A stretch of DNA of 64,000 nt. It comes from Mycobacterium sp. GA-2829. GTDB taxonomy: Bacteria > Actinomycetota > Actinomycetes > Mycobacteriales > Mycobacteriaceae. This document shows, piece by piece, positions 44,413 to 52,965 of this stretch; position 1 is the first letter of the stretch; each line of letters begins with the position of its first letter. The notes beneath the pieces are model-generated. The model was not told where the DNA came from. It was given only the letters and a program-made list of their open reading frames with translations, and did not search any database. Where the stretch lies: contig NZ_LQIT01000024.1 in the NCBI RefSeq assembly GCF_001499965.1, positions 1 to 64,000 on the forward strand. Reading direction: 5' to 3'. The translations under genes and the position numbers were made by a program.

Positions 44413-46048
44413 CCTGCGCGCGGGCCCAGCGGTAGTCGGCCTTCCCGGCCGGGCTGCGCTGGATCGCCGGACGGAACACCACCGCCTTGGGCAGTTTGTA
44501 CCGCGCAATGGTGGTGGCGGCGTGGGCGATCAGCTCGTCACCGTCGGCGGTGGCACCGTCGGCGAGAGCGACCACCGCGACCACCTCCTGACCCCACCGC
44601 TCACTCGGGCGACCCGCGACGAGGACGTCCTCGACGGCCGGATGCGACGCGAGCGCGGCCTCGACCTCTTCGGCGAAGATCTTCTCGCCGCCGGAGTTGA
44701 TGGTCACCGAATCCCGGCCGAGCAGTTCGACGACACCACCCTCGTGCAGGCGGGCGCGATCACCGGGCACCGCGTACCGCACCCCATCGACCACGGGGAA
44801 CGTCTTGACGGTCTTGGCCGCATCGCCCTTGTAGCCCAACGGGACATAGCCGCGCTGAGCCAGCCACCCGAGCCCGTCGTGCCCCGGCGACAGCACCGAA
44901 CCGAGGTCCTCGGCGATCACGCACGTGTCCGGACCCGCGGTGAACCTGCCGGTGGCCACAGCGCCGTTCATCGACAGGTGCGTCATCTGTGCACCGGTCT
45001 CCGACGAACCGACCCCGTCGACGACCATCGCGTTGGGCAGCAGGTCGATCAGGCGCTGTTTGGTGGCGGGGGTCAGGAACGCCCCGCCGTTGGCGATCAC
45101 CGCCAGCGAGGAGATGTCGGGTTCGCCTGTCCGCACGGCCGTTTCGAGCGCCTCGGCCAGCGGGCGGGCCATCGCGTCACCGACGACCGTCACCACCGAG
45201 GCCTGCTCGCGGGCGATCGCGTGCAGCGCGTCGTGGGCGTCGAACCGGTCGACGACCGAGGTGAACACGACCGTCTGACCGGTCGTCAGCGCGGTCATCA
45301 CGGCCCACTGCGCCGCGCCGTGCATCAGCGGCGGCAGGATCAGCAGTTTGGCGCCGGGGTTGGCCGCGGCCCGGGCGGCGACCTCCTCGAGCGTGGACAC
45401 ACTGTCGCCGCCGTAGAGCGAACGGCCGCCGAACGCGGTCATGAAGATGTCGTGCTGATGCCACAGCACTCCCTTGGGCATCCCCGTGGTGCCGCCGGTG
45501 TACAGGACGTAGAGGTCGTCGGGGGAGGGCTGCACCGGTGGTGGGGCGGACGGTCCGGACGCCACGATCGACTCGTGATCGACGGCGCCGGGCAGCAATC
45601 CGTTACCGGAGTCGTCGGCGATCTGGATCAGGGTGCGCAGCCGCGGCAGATCGGGCAGCACCTCGGCGACGCGCGGCGCGAAACACGCGTGGTAGAGCAG
45701 TGCGGTGGCGCCGCTGTCGTCGAGCAGGTAGCGCAGTTCGTCGCGGACATAGCGGTAGTTGACGTTGAACGGGGCCACCCGTGCCCGGAACGCCCCGAGC
45801 AGCCCTTCGACGTAGGCGCTGCCGTTGAGGGCGTAGATGCCGAGCAGGTCCTGGCCCGTCTCGTGGCCCTGTAGTGCGGAACGTTCGGTGTGGCAACCCA
45901 ATCCGGCGTCGTAGAGATGTGACGCGAGCCGGTTCGACCGGGCGACGACGTCGGCGTAGGTGTGGCGGTGGTCGCCCTGGACCACCAGTTCCCGGTCGGG
46001 CAGCGCCGCGGCGACGGCATCGGCGACCTGCGGCATCGTGAACTGCAT
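44402..46048 (-). CDS. Acyl-CoA synthetase, FadD17/FadD19-like
   Basis: A 548-residue ligase of the same branch as that at 29395: LYTGGTTGMPKGVLWHQHD, PPLMHGAAQW, GVGSSETG and a KADYRWARAQ ending are all characteristic. FadD19-type enzymes activate steroid side chains, so a bulky isoprenoid-like acid is a fair guess. ATG at 46048 overlaps the stop of the upstream isochorismatase-fold gene (TGATG). It is the last gene of a Rieske-isochorismatase-like-ligase operon. Confidence 0.9.
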   Translation of the reverse strand: MQFTMPQVADAVAAALPDRELVVQGDHRHTYADVVARSNRLASHLYDAGLGCHTERSALQGHETGQDLLGIYALNGSAYVEGLLGAFRARVAPFNVNYRYVRDELRYLLDDSGATALLYHACFAPRVAEVLPDLPRLRTLIQIADDSGNGLLPGAVDHESIVASGPSAPPPVQPSPDDLYVLYTGGTTGMPKGVLWHQHDIFMTAFGGRSLYGGDSVSTLEEVAARAAANPGAKLLILPPLMHGAAQWAVMTALTTGQTVVFTSVVDRFDAHDALHAIAREQASVVTVVGDAMARPLAEALETAVRTGEPDISSLAVIANGGAFLTPATKQRLIDLLPNAMVVDGVGSSETGAQMTHLSMNGAVATGRFTAGPDTCVIAEDLGSVLSPGHDGLGWLAQRGYVPLGYKGDAAKTVKTFPVVDGVRYAVPGDRARLHEGGVVELLGRDSVTINSGGEKIFAEEVEAALASHPAVEDVLVAGRPSERWGQEVVAVVALADGATADGDELIAHAATTIARYKLPKAVVFRPAIQRSPAGKADYRWARAQVTG

Positions 46049-46665
46049 CAGATCTCCCAGGTGTGCAGTAGATCGTCGGTGGTGGTGATCGTCGCGAGCA
46101 GCGTCAGGGTGTTGTCGATGACGGCGTCGCCGTACTCGGCGGGGATCCCCGCCACCGCGTCGCGCGGCAGGACGACGCGGTAGGCGGCGTTGACCGCGTC
46201 CATCACCAGGTTGGGGATCGCGACGTTGAGCGAGACGCCGACCGCGACGATCGTGGTGACACCCAGGTTGCGCAAAATCGCGTCGAGGTCGGTGCCGCCC
46301 ATCGGCCCGACGCCGTGCCACCGTGTCAGCACGAGATCGGTTGCCTGCGGCCCGAATTCGGTCAGCAGGGTGGCGCCCGGGCTGCCCGGTTCGATGGCCA
46401 CCCCACTGCGGCCGACCGCGAACAGCTTGGCGTTGTGGTTCGACCCGAGCCCGTCGGCGCGGCGCTGCACCAGGCAGTGCACCACCTTTACCCCCGCGGC
46501 GCGGGCCGCGGGCAGCAGGCGGGCGATGTTGGGCAGTGCGATACGGCGCGCCTCGTCGGCGAGCGCCGCCAGGCCGGCGTCGGGGCCGACCACCGCGCCC
46601 TGCAGCTCCTGGGTGACCACCGCGGTGTGCGCCGGCGCGACCAGGTCCGCCAGCCGAAGGCTCAT
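46048..46665 (-). CDS. Isochorismatase-fold protein lacking the catalytic triad
   Basis: A 205-residue protein of the cysteine-hydrolase (isochorismatase/nicotinamidase) fold. By eye the Asp-Lys-Cys triad is replaced: the N-terminal Asp by Glu (VTQELQGAVV), the Lys by Arg (LVLTRWHGVGPM) and the nucleophilic Cys by Ala (VGVSLNVAIPNLVMDA). It is therefore probably not a hydrolase of the usual kind; a binding or metal-dependent role is possible. It is coupled at both ends to the Rieske oxygenase (ATGA) and the ligase (TGATG). Confidence 0.8.
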   Translation of the reverse strand: MSLRLADLVAPAHTAVVTQELQGAVVGPDAGLAALADEARRIALPNIARLLPAARAAGVKVVHCLVQRRADGLGSNHNAKLFAVGRSGVAIEPGSPGATLLTEFGPQATDLVLTRWHGVGPMGGTDLDAILRNLGVTTIVAVGVSLNVAIPNLVMDAVNAAYRVVLPRDAVAGIPAEYGDAVIDNTLTLLATITTTDDLLHTWEI

Positions 46666-47660
46666 ACCTCTGCGGGCACGTTGTAGAACTGTTTGGCCCA
46701 CTCCCGCATCGTCATGTACGGTTTCGCATCGATCTTGGCCAGCGGCGGTCGCTCGACGTAGCGCTGATAGCGCCAGATGTCGAGGTCCTCCCAGACCGTG
46801 CGCAGGAACTGTTTCTCCACCCGGGCCCGAACATCCTCGGGCGGGACGTCGGAGGTCTCCCCGTCGACCTTGGGCCACCAGATCGAATAGAACATGTCGG
46901 AGCGCCCGTCGTCGACAGGTGTGCAGGCGAAGATCAGCCGATGGTTCGAGGATCCCTCGAACACGCTGATCGCGAAGCCCAGTCCGGAGAAGTGACTGTG
47001 GATGAGCAGCGCCATCTTGTCCGGATCGTCGCTGCGGGCGTCCGGCCATCCGGTGAGGAAGCGCCATTCCTCGCCGACGACCTCCCAGTTGAGGCACACC
47101 GGCGTCACCGACGCCCCGTGCACGTACCGGAAGTGGGAACTGTCCGGGCCGTTCTCGGCGACGATCTGGGGGTGCACCGGTTCATTCTCGGCGCGGCGGG
47201 AGAACTCCGGGAACGGCCGGTAGTAGGCGTCCGGATCGGTGGGGAACTGGGGAAACTTCTCGAAGAGATCCGGCATCGGCCACTGGGGCGGGTCGCCAGC
47301 GGGGTGGTGCCACACGAACACGCAGCCGTACTGCTCCACGACCGGATAGACCCGCAGCTTCAGGGCCCGGTTCGGCCGGTCGGGCTGGTACGGGATGTAG
47401 GTGTTGTCGCCCTGCGGACCCCAGCGCCAGCCATGGAACGGGCATTCGACGCAGTCGCCGACGACCGTGCCGCCGTGACCCAGGTGCGCACCGAGGTGTT
47501 TGCAGTGCGCCTCGAGCACGTGCAGGGTGTCCGACTCGTCGCGGTAGGCGACCAGGTCGTCGCCGAAATAGTGCAACGCCCTGGTCTCGCCCCGCTCGAA
47601 CTCCGCCGACCATCCGACCATGAACCAGCCGGTCACCTTCCAGGTGAACGGGACCTTCAT
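46662..47660 (-). CDS. Rieske-type oxygenase, KshA-like
   Basis: A 332-residue terminal oxygenase. The Rieske [2Fe-2S] ligands are Cys53, His55, Cys73 and His76 (HCKHLGAHLG, CVECPFHGW), and the mononuclear iron site is Asp173/His176/His181 (DSSHFRYVH). Its domain plan resembles KshA, the oxygenase of 3-ketosteroid 9-alpha-hydroxylase, but no reductase gene is near. ATG follows GAGGGGTACGGC. It leads an operon behind a perfect TACTGTAA palindrome, divergent from the epimerase/Baeyer-Villiger operon. The aromatic or alicyclic substrate is unknown. Confidence 0.89.
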   Translation of the reverse strand: MKVPFTWKVTGWFMVGWSAEFERGETRALHYFGDDLVAYRDESDTLHVLEAHCKHLGAHLGHGGTVVGDCVECPFHGWRWGPQGDNTYIPYQPDRPNRALKLRVYPVVEQYGCVFVWHHPAGDPPQWPMPDLFEKFPQFPTDPDAYYRPFPEFSRRAENEPVHPQIVAENGPDSSHFRYVHGASVTPVCLNWEVVGEEWRFLTGWPDARSDDPDKMALLIHSHFSGLGFAISVFEGSSNHRLIFACTPVDDGRSDMFYSIWWPKVDGETSDVPPEDVRARVEKQFLRTVWEDLDIWRYQRYVERPPLAKIDAKPYMTMREWAKQFYNVPAEV

Positions 47661-47699
47661 GCCGTACCCCTCAATCGGATCCACCTCATTCCGGCCAAC

Positions 47700-47718
47700 T
47701 ACTGTAAGAGTTACAGTA
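47700..47718. promoter_or_regulatory. TACTGTAA-type operator, perfect copy
   Basis: TACTGTAAGAGTTACAGTA is a perfect inverted repeat in the divergent promoter between the Rieske oxygenase (40 bp from its start) and the extended SDR (48 bp). Confidence 0.85.
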
Positions 47719-47765
47719 ACATCCTCGCGGTCATGCAGAACGCCCTTGGACGGACGGGATCGGCG

Positions 47766-48794
47766 ATGGACGGCGCCTCCGCGCGAATGAAGGCACTGGT
47801 GCTCGGCGCCAGCGGGAACGTCGGCGCCGCGGTGGTGCGGCGCCTGGTCGCCGACGGCCACGATGTACGAGTGTTGTTGCGTCGCAGCAGTTCCACCCGA
47901 GGTATCGACGGACTCGACGTCGAGCGGCGCTACGGCGACGTCTTCGACACCGAGGCGGTGACCGCCGCGATGGCCGACCGGGACGTCGTCTTCTACTGCG
48001 TCGTCGACACCCGGGCCCACCTGGTCGACCCCACACCCCTGTTCCACACCAACGTCGAGGGTCTGCGGGGCGTACTCGACATCGCGGTGCGCGCCGAGTT
48101 GAGGCGCTTCGTGTTCCTCAGCACCATCGGAACCATCGCCGTCGGGCTCGACGGCGAGAGCGTGGACGAGGACACCCCGTTCAACTGGGCCGGTAAGGGC
48201 GGTCCGTACATCGAATCCCGCAGGCAGGCCGAGGACCTGGTGCTGCGTTACGCCCGCGAACGCGGCCTGCCCGCGGTGGCCATGTGCGTGTCCAACCCGT
48301 ACGGCCCGCCGGACTGGAACCCCAGACAGGGCGCGCTCGTCGCGCTCGCCGCGTTCGGTAAGATGCCCTGCTACGTCCGAGGCGTCGGCGCGGAGGTGGT
48401 CGACATCGACGACGCCGCCGCCGCCCTGGTACTCGCCGGCGAGCGCGGCCGCGTCGGGCAGCGGTACATCGTTTCCGAACGCTGGATGTCCCAGCGCGAG
48501 ATGCTCACCATCGCCGCGGAGGCGGCGGGCACGGCGCCGCCGCGGTTCGGCGTCCCGATGGCGCTGGTGCACACCGTCGCCGCGGGCGTCGGCCTGTCGA
48601 ATCGGTTGCTGGGCACCGACTTCCCGATCAACCCGGCGTCGGCGCGGTTGATGGCGCTGACCTCACCCGCCGACCACGGCAAGGCGACCCGCGATCTCGG
48701 CTGGCATCCCGGCCCCACCGCCGACGCGATCCGCCGCGCCGCCCGGTTCTACCTCGAGCGTCGCGGCCGTGACGAGCAGGTGGTGGCGCTGTGA
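47766..48794 (+). CDS. Extended SDR / NAD-dependent epimerase-dehydratase family protein
   Basis: A 342-residue extended SDR with the NAD motif LVLGASGNVGAAVV and FLSTIGTIAVG. The catalytic Y-x3-K appears as YIESR, with Arg for Lys, which is unusual. Family members include 3-beta-hydroxysteroid dehydrogenase/isomerases and reductases of bulky alcohols. Start choice is uncertain: ATG at 47766 has GGACGGGATCGGCG upstream, while 47733 and 47787 are also in frame. It opens a five-gene operon with the Baeyer-Villiger monooxygenase (GTGA overlap). Confidence 0.82.
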   Translation: MDGASARMKALVLGASGNVGAAVVRRLVADGHDVRVLLRRSSSTRGIDGLDVERRYGDVFDTEAVTAAMADRDVVFYCVVDTRAHLVDPTPLFHTNVEGLRGVLDIAVRAELRRFVFLSTIGTIAVGLDGESVDEDTPFNWAGKGGPYIESRRQAEDLVLRYARERGLPAVAMCVSNPYGPPDWNPRQGALVALAAFGKMPCYVRGVGAEVVDIDDAAAALVLAGERGRVGQRYIVSERWMSQREMLTIAAEAAGTAPPRFGVPMALVHTVAAGVGLSNRLLGTDFPINPASARLMALTSPADHGKATRDLGWHPGPTADAIRRAARFYLERRGRDEQVVAL

Positions 48795-50410
48795 CCGAAC
48801 CGCGGCGCTTCGAGGTGCTCATCGTGGGCGCCGGGTTCTCCGGCCTCTACGCTCTGCACAAACTCCGCGAACTCGGGGTGCGCGTCCGGGTGATCGACAA
48901 GGCCGACGCCGTCGGCGGCACCTGGCTGTACAACCGGTACCCCGGCGCGCGCTGCGACATCGAGAGCATCGAGTACTCCTACAGCTTCTCCGAGCAGATC
49001 CAGCAGGAGTGGGTGTGGACCGAGACCATGCCGGCCCAACCCGAGATCGAGGCGTACCTGAACTTCGTCGCCGACCGGTTGGACCTGCGCCGCGACATCG
49101 ACTTCGACACCGAGATCGTCGCGATGACCTTCGACGAGGACGCCGCCGAGTGGCTGCTCGAGACCGCCACCGGCGACCGGTACGTCGCACCGTTCGTCAT
49201 CGCCGCGACCGGCATCCTGTCGGTTCCGCTCGAACCCGACATCCCCGGAATGGACACGTTCACCGGGACATCGCTCTACACCAGCCGGTGGCCCAGGGAG
49301 GGTGTCGACCTGACCGGCAGGCGGCTCGGGGTGATCGGCACCGGTTCGACAGGGGTGCAGCTGATTCCGGTGGTGGCGCGGGAGGCCCGGCGGCTCGTGG
49401 TCTTCCAGCGCTCCCCGGCCTACACACTGCCGTGGCGGGTGCGGCCGTTCGAACCCGGCGAACTCGACGACCTCAAGGCCGGCTACGGCGATATCCGCGC
49501 CGCGCAACGCGAGCACCCCGTTGGCGCGGCCCGCCTGAGCGCGTTCTCGGTGCTGCTCGACATGCTGGTCCGGCCGCCGCTGAAGGCCGCCAGCGCCGAG
49601 GAGCGGCGCCGTGCCGTCGAGGAGGACGGCATCATGGGGGCGCTCAACTGGGGTGACGTCTTCTTCGACATCGATGCCAACCGGATGGCCGCCGAACTCT
49701 ACGGTGAGGCGATCGCCCGGATCGTGCACGACCCGCAGACGGCCGCCGCCCTCGTCCCCACCCATCCGTTCGCGTGCAAGCGGCCCATCATCGACCAGGG
49801 CTACTACGAGACGTTCAACCGCGACAACGTCACGCTGGTCGACCTGCGGCGCGGCGGGATCCGGTCGGTCACGCCGGCGGGGATCGACACCGAACAGGGT
49901 TCCCACGATCTCGACGTGATCGTCTACGCCACCGGATTCGACGCCATGACCGGCGCGTTGAGCCGGATCGACGTCCGCGGCCGCGACGGGGTGCTGCTGC
50001 GCGACGTCTGGGCCGCCGAGGGGCCCGTCTCGTACCTCGGGCTGCACGTCGCGGGGTTCCCCAACCTGTTCACCGTCCAGGGTCCCGGAAGCCCCAGTGC
50101 GGCAACGAACTTCGTGGCCGCGCTGGAGCAGCACGTGGACTGGATCGCCGACTGTCTGCAGTACCTGCGCAGCCACGGGCACCGCACGATCGAGGCGCTG
50201 CCCGGTGCGCAGACCGAGTGGATCGAACACACCACCGCGCTGGTGGCACCCACCGTGCTGGCGCACCCGTCGTGCAACTCCTGGTACAACGGCGGCAACG
50301 TCCCCGGCAAGAAACGCATGTACATGGGGTACACCGCGGGCCTGCCGGAGTACCGCAGACGCTGCGACGAGATCGCCGCGGGCGGGTACCTCGGGTTCAA
50401 GGTGAGCTGA
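48791..50410 (+). CDS. Baeyer-Villiger monooxygenase with an altered fingerprint
   Basis: A 539-residue flavoprotein of the cyclohexanone-monooxygenase class that would turn a ketone into an ester or lactone. The N-terminal GAGFSGLYAL, the GGTWLYNRYPGARCD signature and the NADPH GTGSTGVQL are normal. The fingerprint FxGxxxHxxxWP reads FTGTSLYTSRWP, with Tyr in place of His. The start GTG overlaps the SDR stop. Following a ketone-forming dehydrogenase, it could open the ring of an alicyclic ketone. Confidence 0.9.
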   Translation: MTEPRRFEVLIVGAGFSGLYALHKLRELGVRVRVIDKADAVGGTWLYNRYPGARCDIESIEYSYSFSEQIQQEWVWTETMPAQPEIEAYLNFVADRLDLRRDIDFDTEIVAMTFDEDAAEWLLETATGDRYVAPFVIAATGILSVPLEPDIPGMDTFTGTSLYTSRWPREGVDLTGRRLGVIGTGSTGVQLIPVVAREARRLVVFQRSPAYTLPWRVRPFEPGELDDLKAGYGDIRAAQREHPVGAARLSAFSVLLDMLVRPPLKAASAEERRRAVEEDGIMGALNWGDVFFDIDANRMAAELYGEAIARIVHDPQTAAALVPTHPFACKRPIIDQGYYETFNRDNVTLVDLRRGGIRSVTPAGIDTEQGSHDLDVIVYATGFDAMTGALSRIDVRGRDGVLLRDVWAAEGPVSYLGLHVAGFPNLFTVQGPGSPSAATNFVAALEQHVDWIADCLQYLRSHGHRTIEALPGAQTEWIEHTTALVAPTVLAHPSCNSWYNGGNVPGKKRMYMGYTAGLPEYRRRCDEIAAGGYLGFKVS

Positions 50411-50411
50411 G

Positions 50412-51494
50412 GTGCCGACGTCAGCGACCGCGGAGATCCCCTCCGGCATCGACGACCTCACCCCGCAGTGGCTCACCGAGGTGTTGCGCGCGGACCATGC
50501 GCTGCCCGCCACGGTGACCGTGACCGCGCTGCGCGCCGAGCGGATCGCCGAGGACAGCGGTTTCTCCTCGCTGCTGTACCGCGTGCACCTGAGCGGCGAC
50601 GGTGTGCCGCCGACACTCATCGCGAAGTTCGCCGCCGTGTCCGAGGCCCGCGGCGCCATGGAACTGCTGGGCGGCTATCGGCGCGAGGTCGCGTACTACC
50701 GCGACGTGGCCGGACACGCGCCGATGGACAGCCCGCACGTCTACGCCGCCGCGATCGCTCCGGACTCCGCGGACTTCGTACTGCTGCTCGAGGATCTGCA
50801 GGGCTGGGACAACGCCGATCATCTCGCCGGCCTGACCCTGGCGCAGACCCGCACCTGCCTCGCCGCGCTGGCCGGGTTGCACGCCTGGTCGGTCACCGAC
50901 GCCGAACCCGTGTCGCTGCAGGCATTTCCGAGCATCGACACGCCGATCGCCCGGGACCTGCTGGTGCCCGCGTTCGCCGCCGGCTGGGACATCTACCGCG
51001 AGCACACCGAAGCGCGGGTGCCCACCGCCGTCGCCCGCTACGCCGAACGATTCACCGACCACGCGCCCACCGCACTGACCGCCCTTGGCGAGCGGTCGAT
51101 GCTGCTGCACGGCGACATCCGCGCCGACAACCTGTTCTTCGACGGCGACCGGCTCAAGGTGGTCGACTTCCAGTTCGCGTCCCGCGGCTGCGGGGCCGCC
51201 GACGTCGCCTACCTGGTCAGCCAGGGGCTGCCCACGGCCGTCCGCTCCGGCCACGACGAAGCGCTGGTGCGCGACTACCTCGACCACCTCACCCGGGGCG
51301 GCGTCACCGACTACGCGTTCGACGAGGCGTGGCGGCACTACCGCGTCGCGGTCGCCTATCTGATCGTGCTGCCGGTGATCACGCTGATCGGATGGGATGG
51401 CTTGCCGCAGCGGTCCCGGGAGCTGTGCCTGACCCTGACCGACCGCGCGGTCGCCGCGATCGACGAGACCGACGCGCTGGCGGTGTTCGGATGA
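50412..51494 (+). CDS. Aminoglycoside-phosphotransferase/EcKinase-like protein
   Basis: A 360-residue protein kinase-like-fold phosphotransferase. The catalytic loop LLHGDIRADNLFF and the metal-binding VVDFQFASRG are intact, and LIAKFAAVSEARG probably holds the ATP-binding Lys. Such genes are common in mycobacterial lipid or terpenoid catabolic clusters with unknown substrates; phosphorylation of a hydroxylated intermediate is a guess. GTG starts one base after the Baeyer-Villiger gene and its stop overlaps the next gene (ATGA). Confidence 0.85.
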   Translation: MPTSATAEIPSGIDDLTPQWLTEVLRADHALPATVTVTALRAERIAEDSGFSSLLYRVHLSGDGVPPTLIAKFAAVSEARGAMELLGGYRREVAYYRDVAGHAPMDSPHVYAAAIAPDSADFVLLLEDLQGWDNADHLAGLTLAQTRTCLAALAGLHAWSVTDAEPVSLQAFPSIDTPIARDLLVPAFAAGWDIYREHTEARVPTAVARYAERFTDHAPTALTALGERSMLLHGDIRADNLFFDGDRLKVVDFQFASRGCGAADVAYLVSQGLPTAVRSGHDEALVRDYLDHLTRGGVTDYAFDEAWRHYRVAVAYLIVLPVITLIGWDGLPQRSRELCLTLTDRAVAAIDETDALAVFG

Positions 51495-51865
51495 GCCGCA
51501 CGGCCCGCGAGGTCGTCGAACTCTACAACCTTCAGGTGTGGAACGAGCGCGACTTCGCTCTGGCCGAGGAACTGATGGGAGAAACCGTGATCCGCCACGA
51601 CGTGGGGGAGCCGGTCACCCTCACTCACGAACAGGCCGTGCAGCGCATCGTCGACCACTGGGCGATGTTCGACACCGTGCGGTTCGACCTGAACCTCGTG
51701 ATCGCCGGTGACGACGGCGAGCACGTCGCGATCGTCTACCAGTCACCGATGACGCTGACGGACGGCACCACGACGACGATCAGCAGTATGGAGGTGTTCC
51801 GCGTCGTCGATGGCAGGATCACCGAGGTGTGGAACTGCGGCTACAAACAAGGGATCTGGTGTTGA
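51491..51865 (+). CDS. SnoaL/NTF2-like small protein
   Basis: A 124-residue alpha+beta barrel protein of the SnoaL/NTF2 type (AREVVELYNLQVWNERDF, EQAVQRIVDHWAMFD, TISSMEVFRVVDGRITEVW). The fold also includes limonene-1,2-epoxide hydrolase, ketosteroid isomerase and polyketide cyclases. I cannot place its catalytic residues, so isomerase, hydratase or epoxide hydrolase remain open. It sits between the phosphotransferase and a luciferase-like oxidoreductase, overlapping both. Confidence 0.78.
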   Translation: MSRTAREVVELYNLQVWNERDFALAEELMGETVIRHDVGEPVTLTHEQAVQRIVDHWAMFDTVRFDLNLVIAGDDGEHVAIVYQSPMTLTDGTTTTISSMEVFRVVDGRITEVWNCGYKQGIWC

Positions 51866-52908
51866 GCAGAGACGGCGTACTGGACGAACTCGGGTACTAC
51901 CTGCTGGCCGGTGCCGGCGGGGAGGGCCCGGCCACGCTGATGGACGAGGCCCGCCGCGGCGAGGAGCTCGGATTCGGGACCGCGTTCATCTCCGAACGGT
52001 GGAACGTCAAGGAGGCGTCGTCGCTGGTGGGCGCGGCGTGCGCGGTGACCAGCCGGATGCAGATCGCCACGGCGGCAACCAATCACAACACCCGCCACCC
52101 GTTGATCACCGGATCGTGGGCCACCACCATGCACCGGTTGTCGGGCGGCCGGTTCACGCTCGGCATCGGCCGCGGTATCGGCGCCATCTACGGGGCGTTC
52201 GGCATCCCCGCGGTCACGACCGCGCAGATGGAGGACTTCGCGCAGGTGATGCGGCGCCTGTGGCAGGGGGAGCTGATCTTCAACCACGACGGGCCGCTCG
52301 GCAAGTACCCCGTGCTGTTCCTCGACCCCGACTTCAAGGAAGACATCCGGTTGGCGATCGTCGCGTTCGGACCGCAGACGCTCGCGCTGGGCGGCCGCGC
52401 CTTCGACGACGTCATCCTGCACACCTACTTCACGCCGGAGACGTTGCAGCGGTGTGTGAAGACGGTCAAACAGGCCGCCGAACAGGCCGGTCGCGACCCC
52501 GACAGCGTGCGGGTGTGGTCGTGTTTCGCCACCGTCGGGGACCACCTGCCCGAGGAGCTGCGGCTGAAGAAGACCGTCGCCCGGCTCGCCACCTATCTGC
52601 AGGGCTACGGCGATCTGCTGGTCACGACCAACGGCTGGGATCCCGCTGTGCTGCAACGGTTTCGCGACGACGAGGTGGTCAAGTCGGTGCCCGGTGGCAT
52701 CGACCACAAGGCCACCCCCGAACAGATCGAGCACATCGCGACGCTGCTGCCCGACGAGTGGCTGGCCCCGGCGGCGACCGGTTCGGCCCGGCAGTGCGTG
52801 GACCGAATCCGCAAGGAGTTCGACTACGGCGCCGATGCGCTGATCATGCACGGCGCCACCCCGGACGAACTCGCCCCGATCGTCGCGGAGTACCGCCGCA
52901 CCTCGTGA
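51859..52908 (+). CDS. Luciferase-like (LLM class) F420-dependent oxidoreductase
   Basis: A 349-residue TIM-barrel flavin/F420 oxidoreductase. GFGTAFISERWNVKEA, ATAATNHNTRHPL and LSGGRFTLGIGRGI are typical of the mycobacterial F420 branch; I recall the MSMEG_2249-type family but cannot verify. The start is GTG at 51859 or TTG at 51862, the latter overlapping the SnoaL stop. It is the last gene of the five-gene operon and is followed by a hairpin. Confidence 0.84.
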   Translation: MLSRDGVLDELGYYLLAGAGGEGPATLMDEARRGEELGFGTAFISERWNVKEASSLVGAACAVTSRMQIATAATNHNTRHPLITGSWATTMHRLSGGRFTLGIGRGIGAIYGAFGIPAVTTAQMEDFAQVMRRLWQGELIFNHDGPLGKYPVLFLDPDFKEDIRLAIVAFGPQTLALGGRAFDDVILHTYFTPETLQRCVKTVKQAAEQAGRDPDSVRVWSCFATVGDHLPEELRLKKTVARLATYLQGYGDLLVTTNGWDPAVLQRFRDDEVVKSVPGGIDHKATPEQIEHIATLLPDEWLAPAATGSARQCVDRIRKEFDYGADALIMHGATPDELAPIVAEYRRTS

Positions 52909-52955
52909 TTTCGGTGTAGTTGGTTGCGCTGAGCGCAACCAACTACACCGAAATC
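52907..52955. terminator. Perfect 24-bp-stem hairpin, bidirectional terminator-like repeat
   Basis: Arms 52907-52930 and 52932-52955 are perfectly complementary (GATTTCGGTGTAGTTGGTTG in the left arm). The same arm sequence recurs in the hairpin at 63260-63312. It separates convergent genes ending at 52908 and 52966. Confidence 0.7.
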
Positions 52956-52965
52956 GCCCCGGGGG

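Noticed and set aside
47733..47765. ATG at 47733 as the start of the extended SDR
   Set aside because: It lies only 15 bp after the operator with no ribosome site; 47766 has a better one. It is not excluded.
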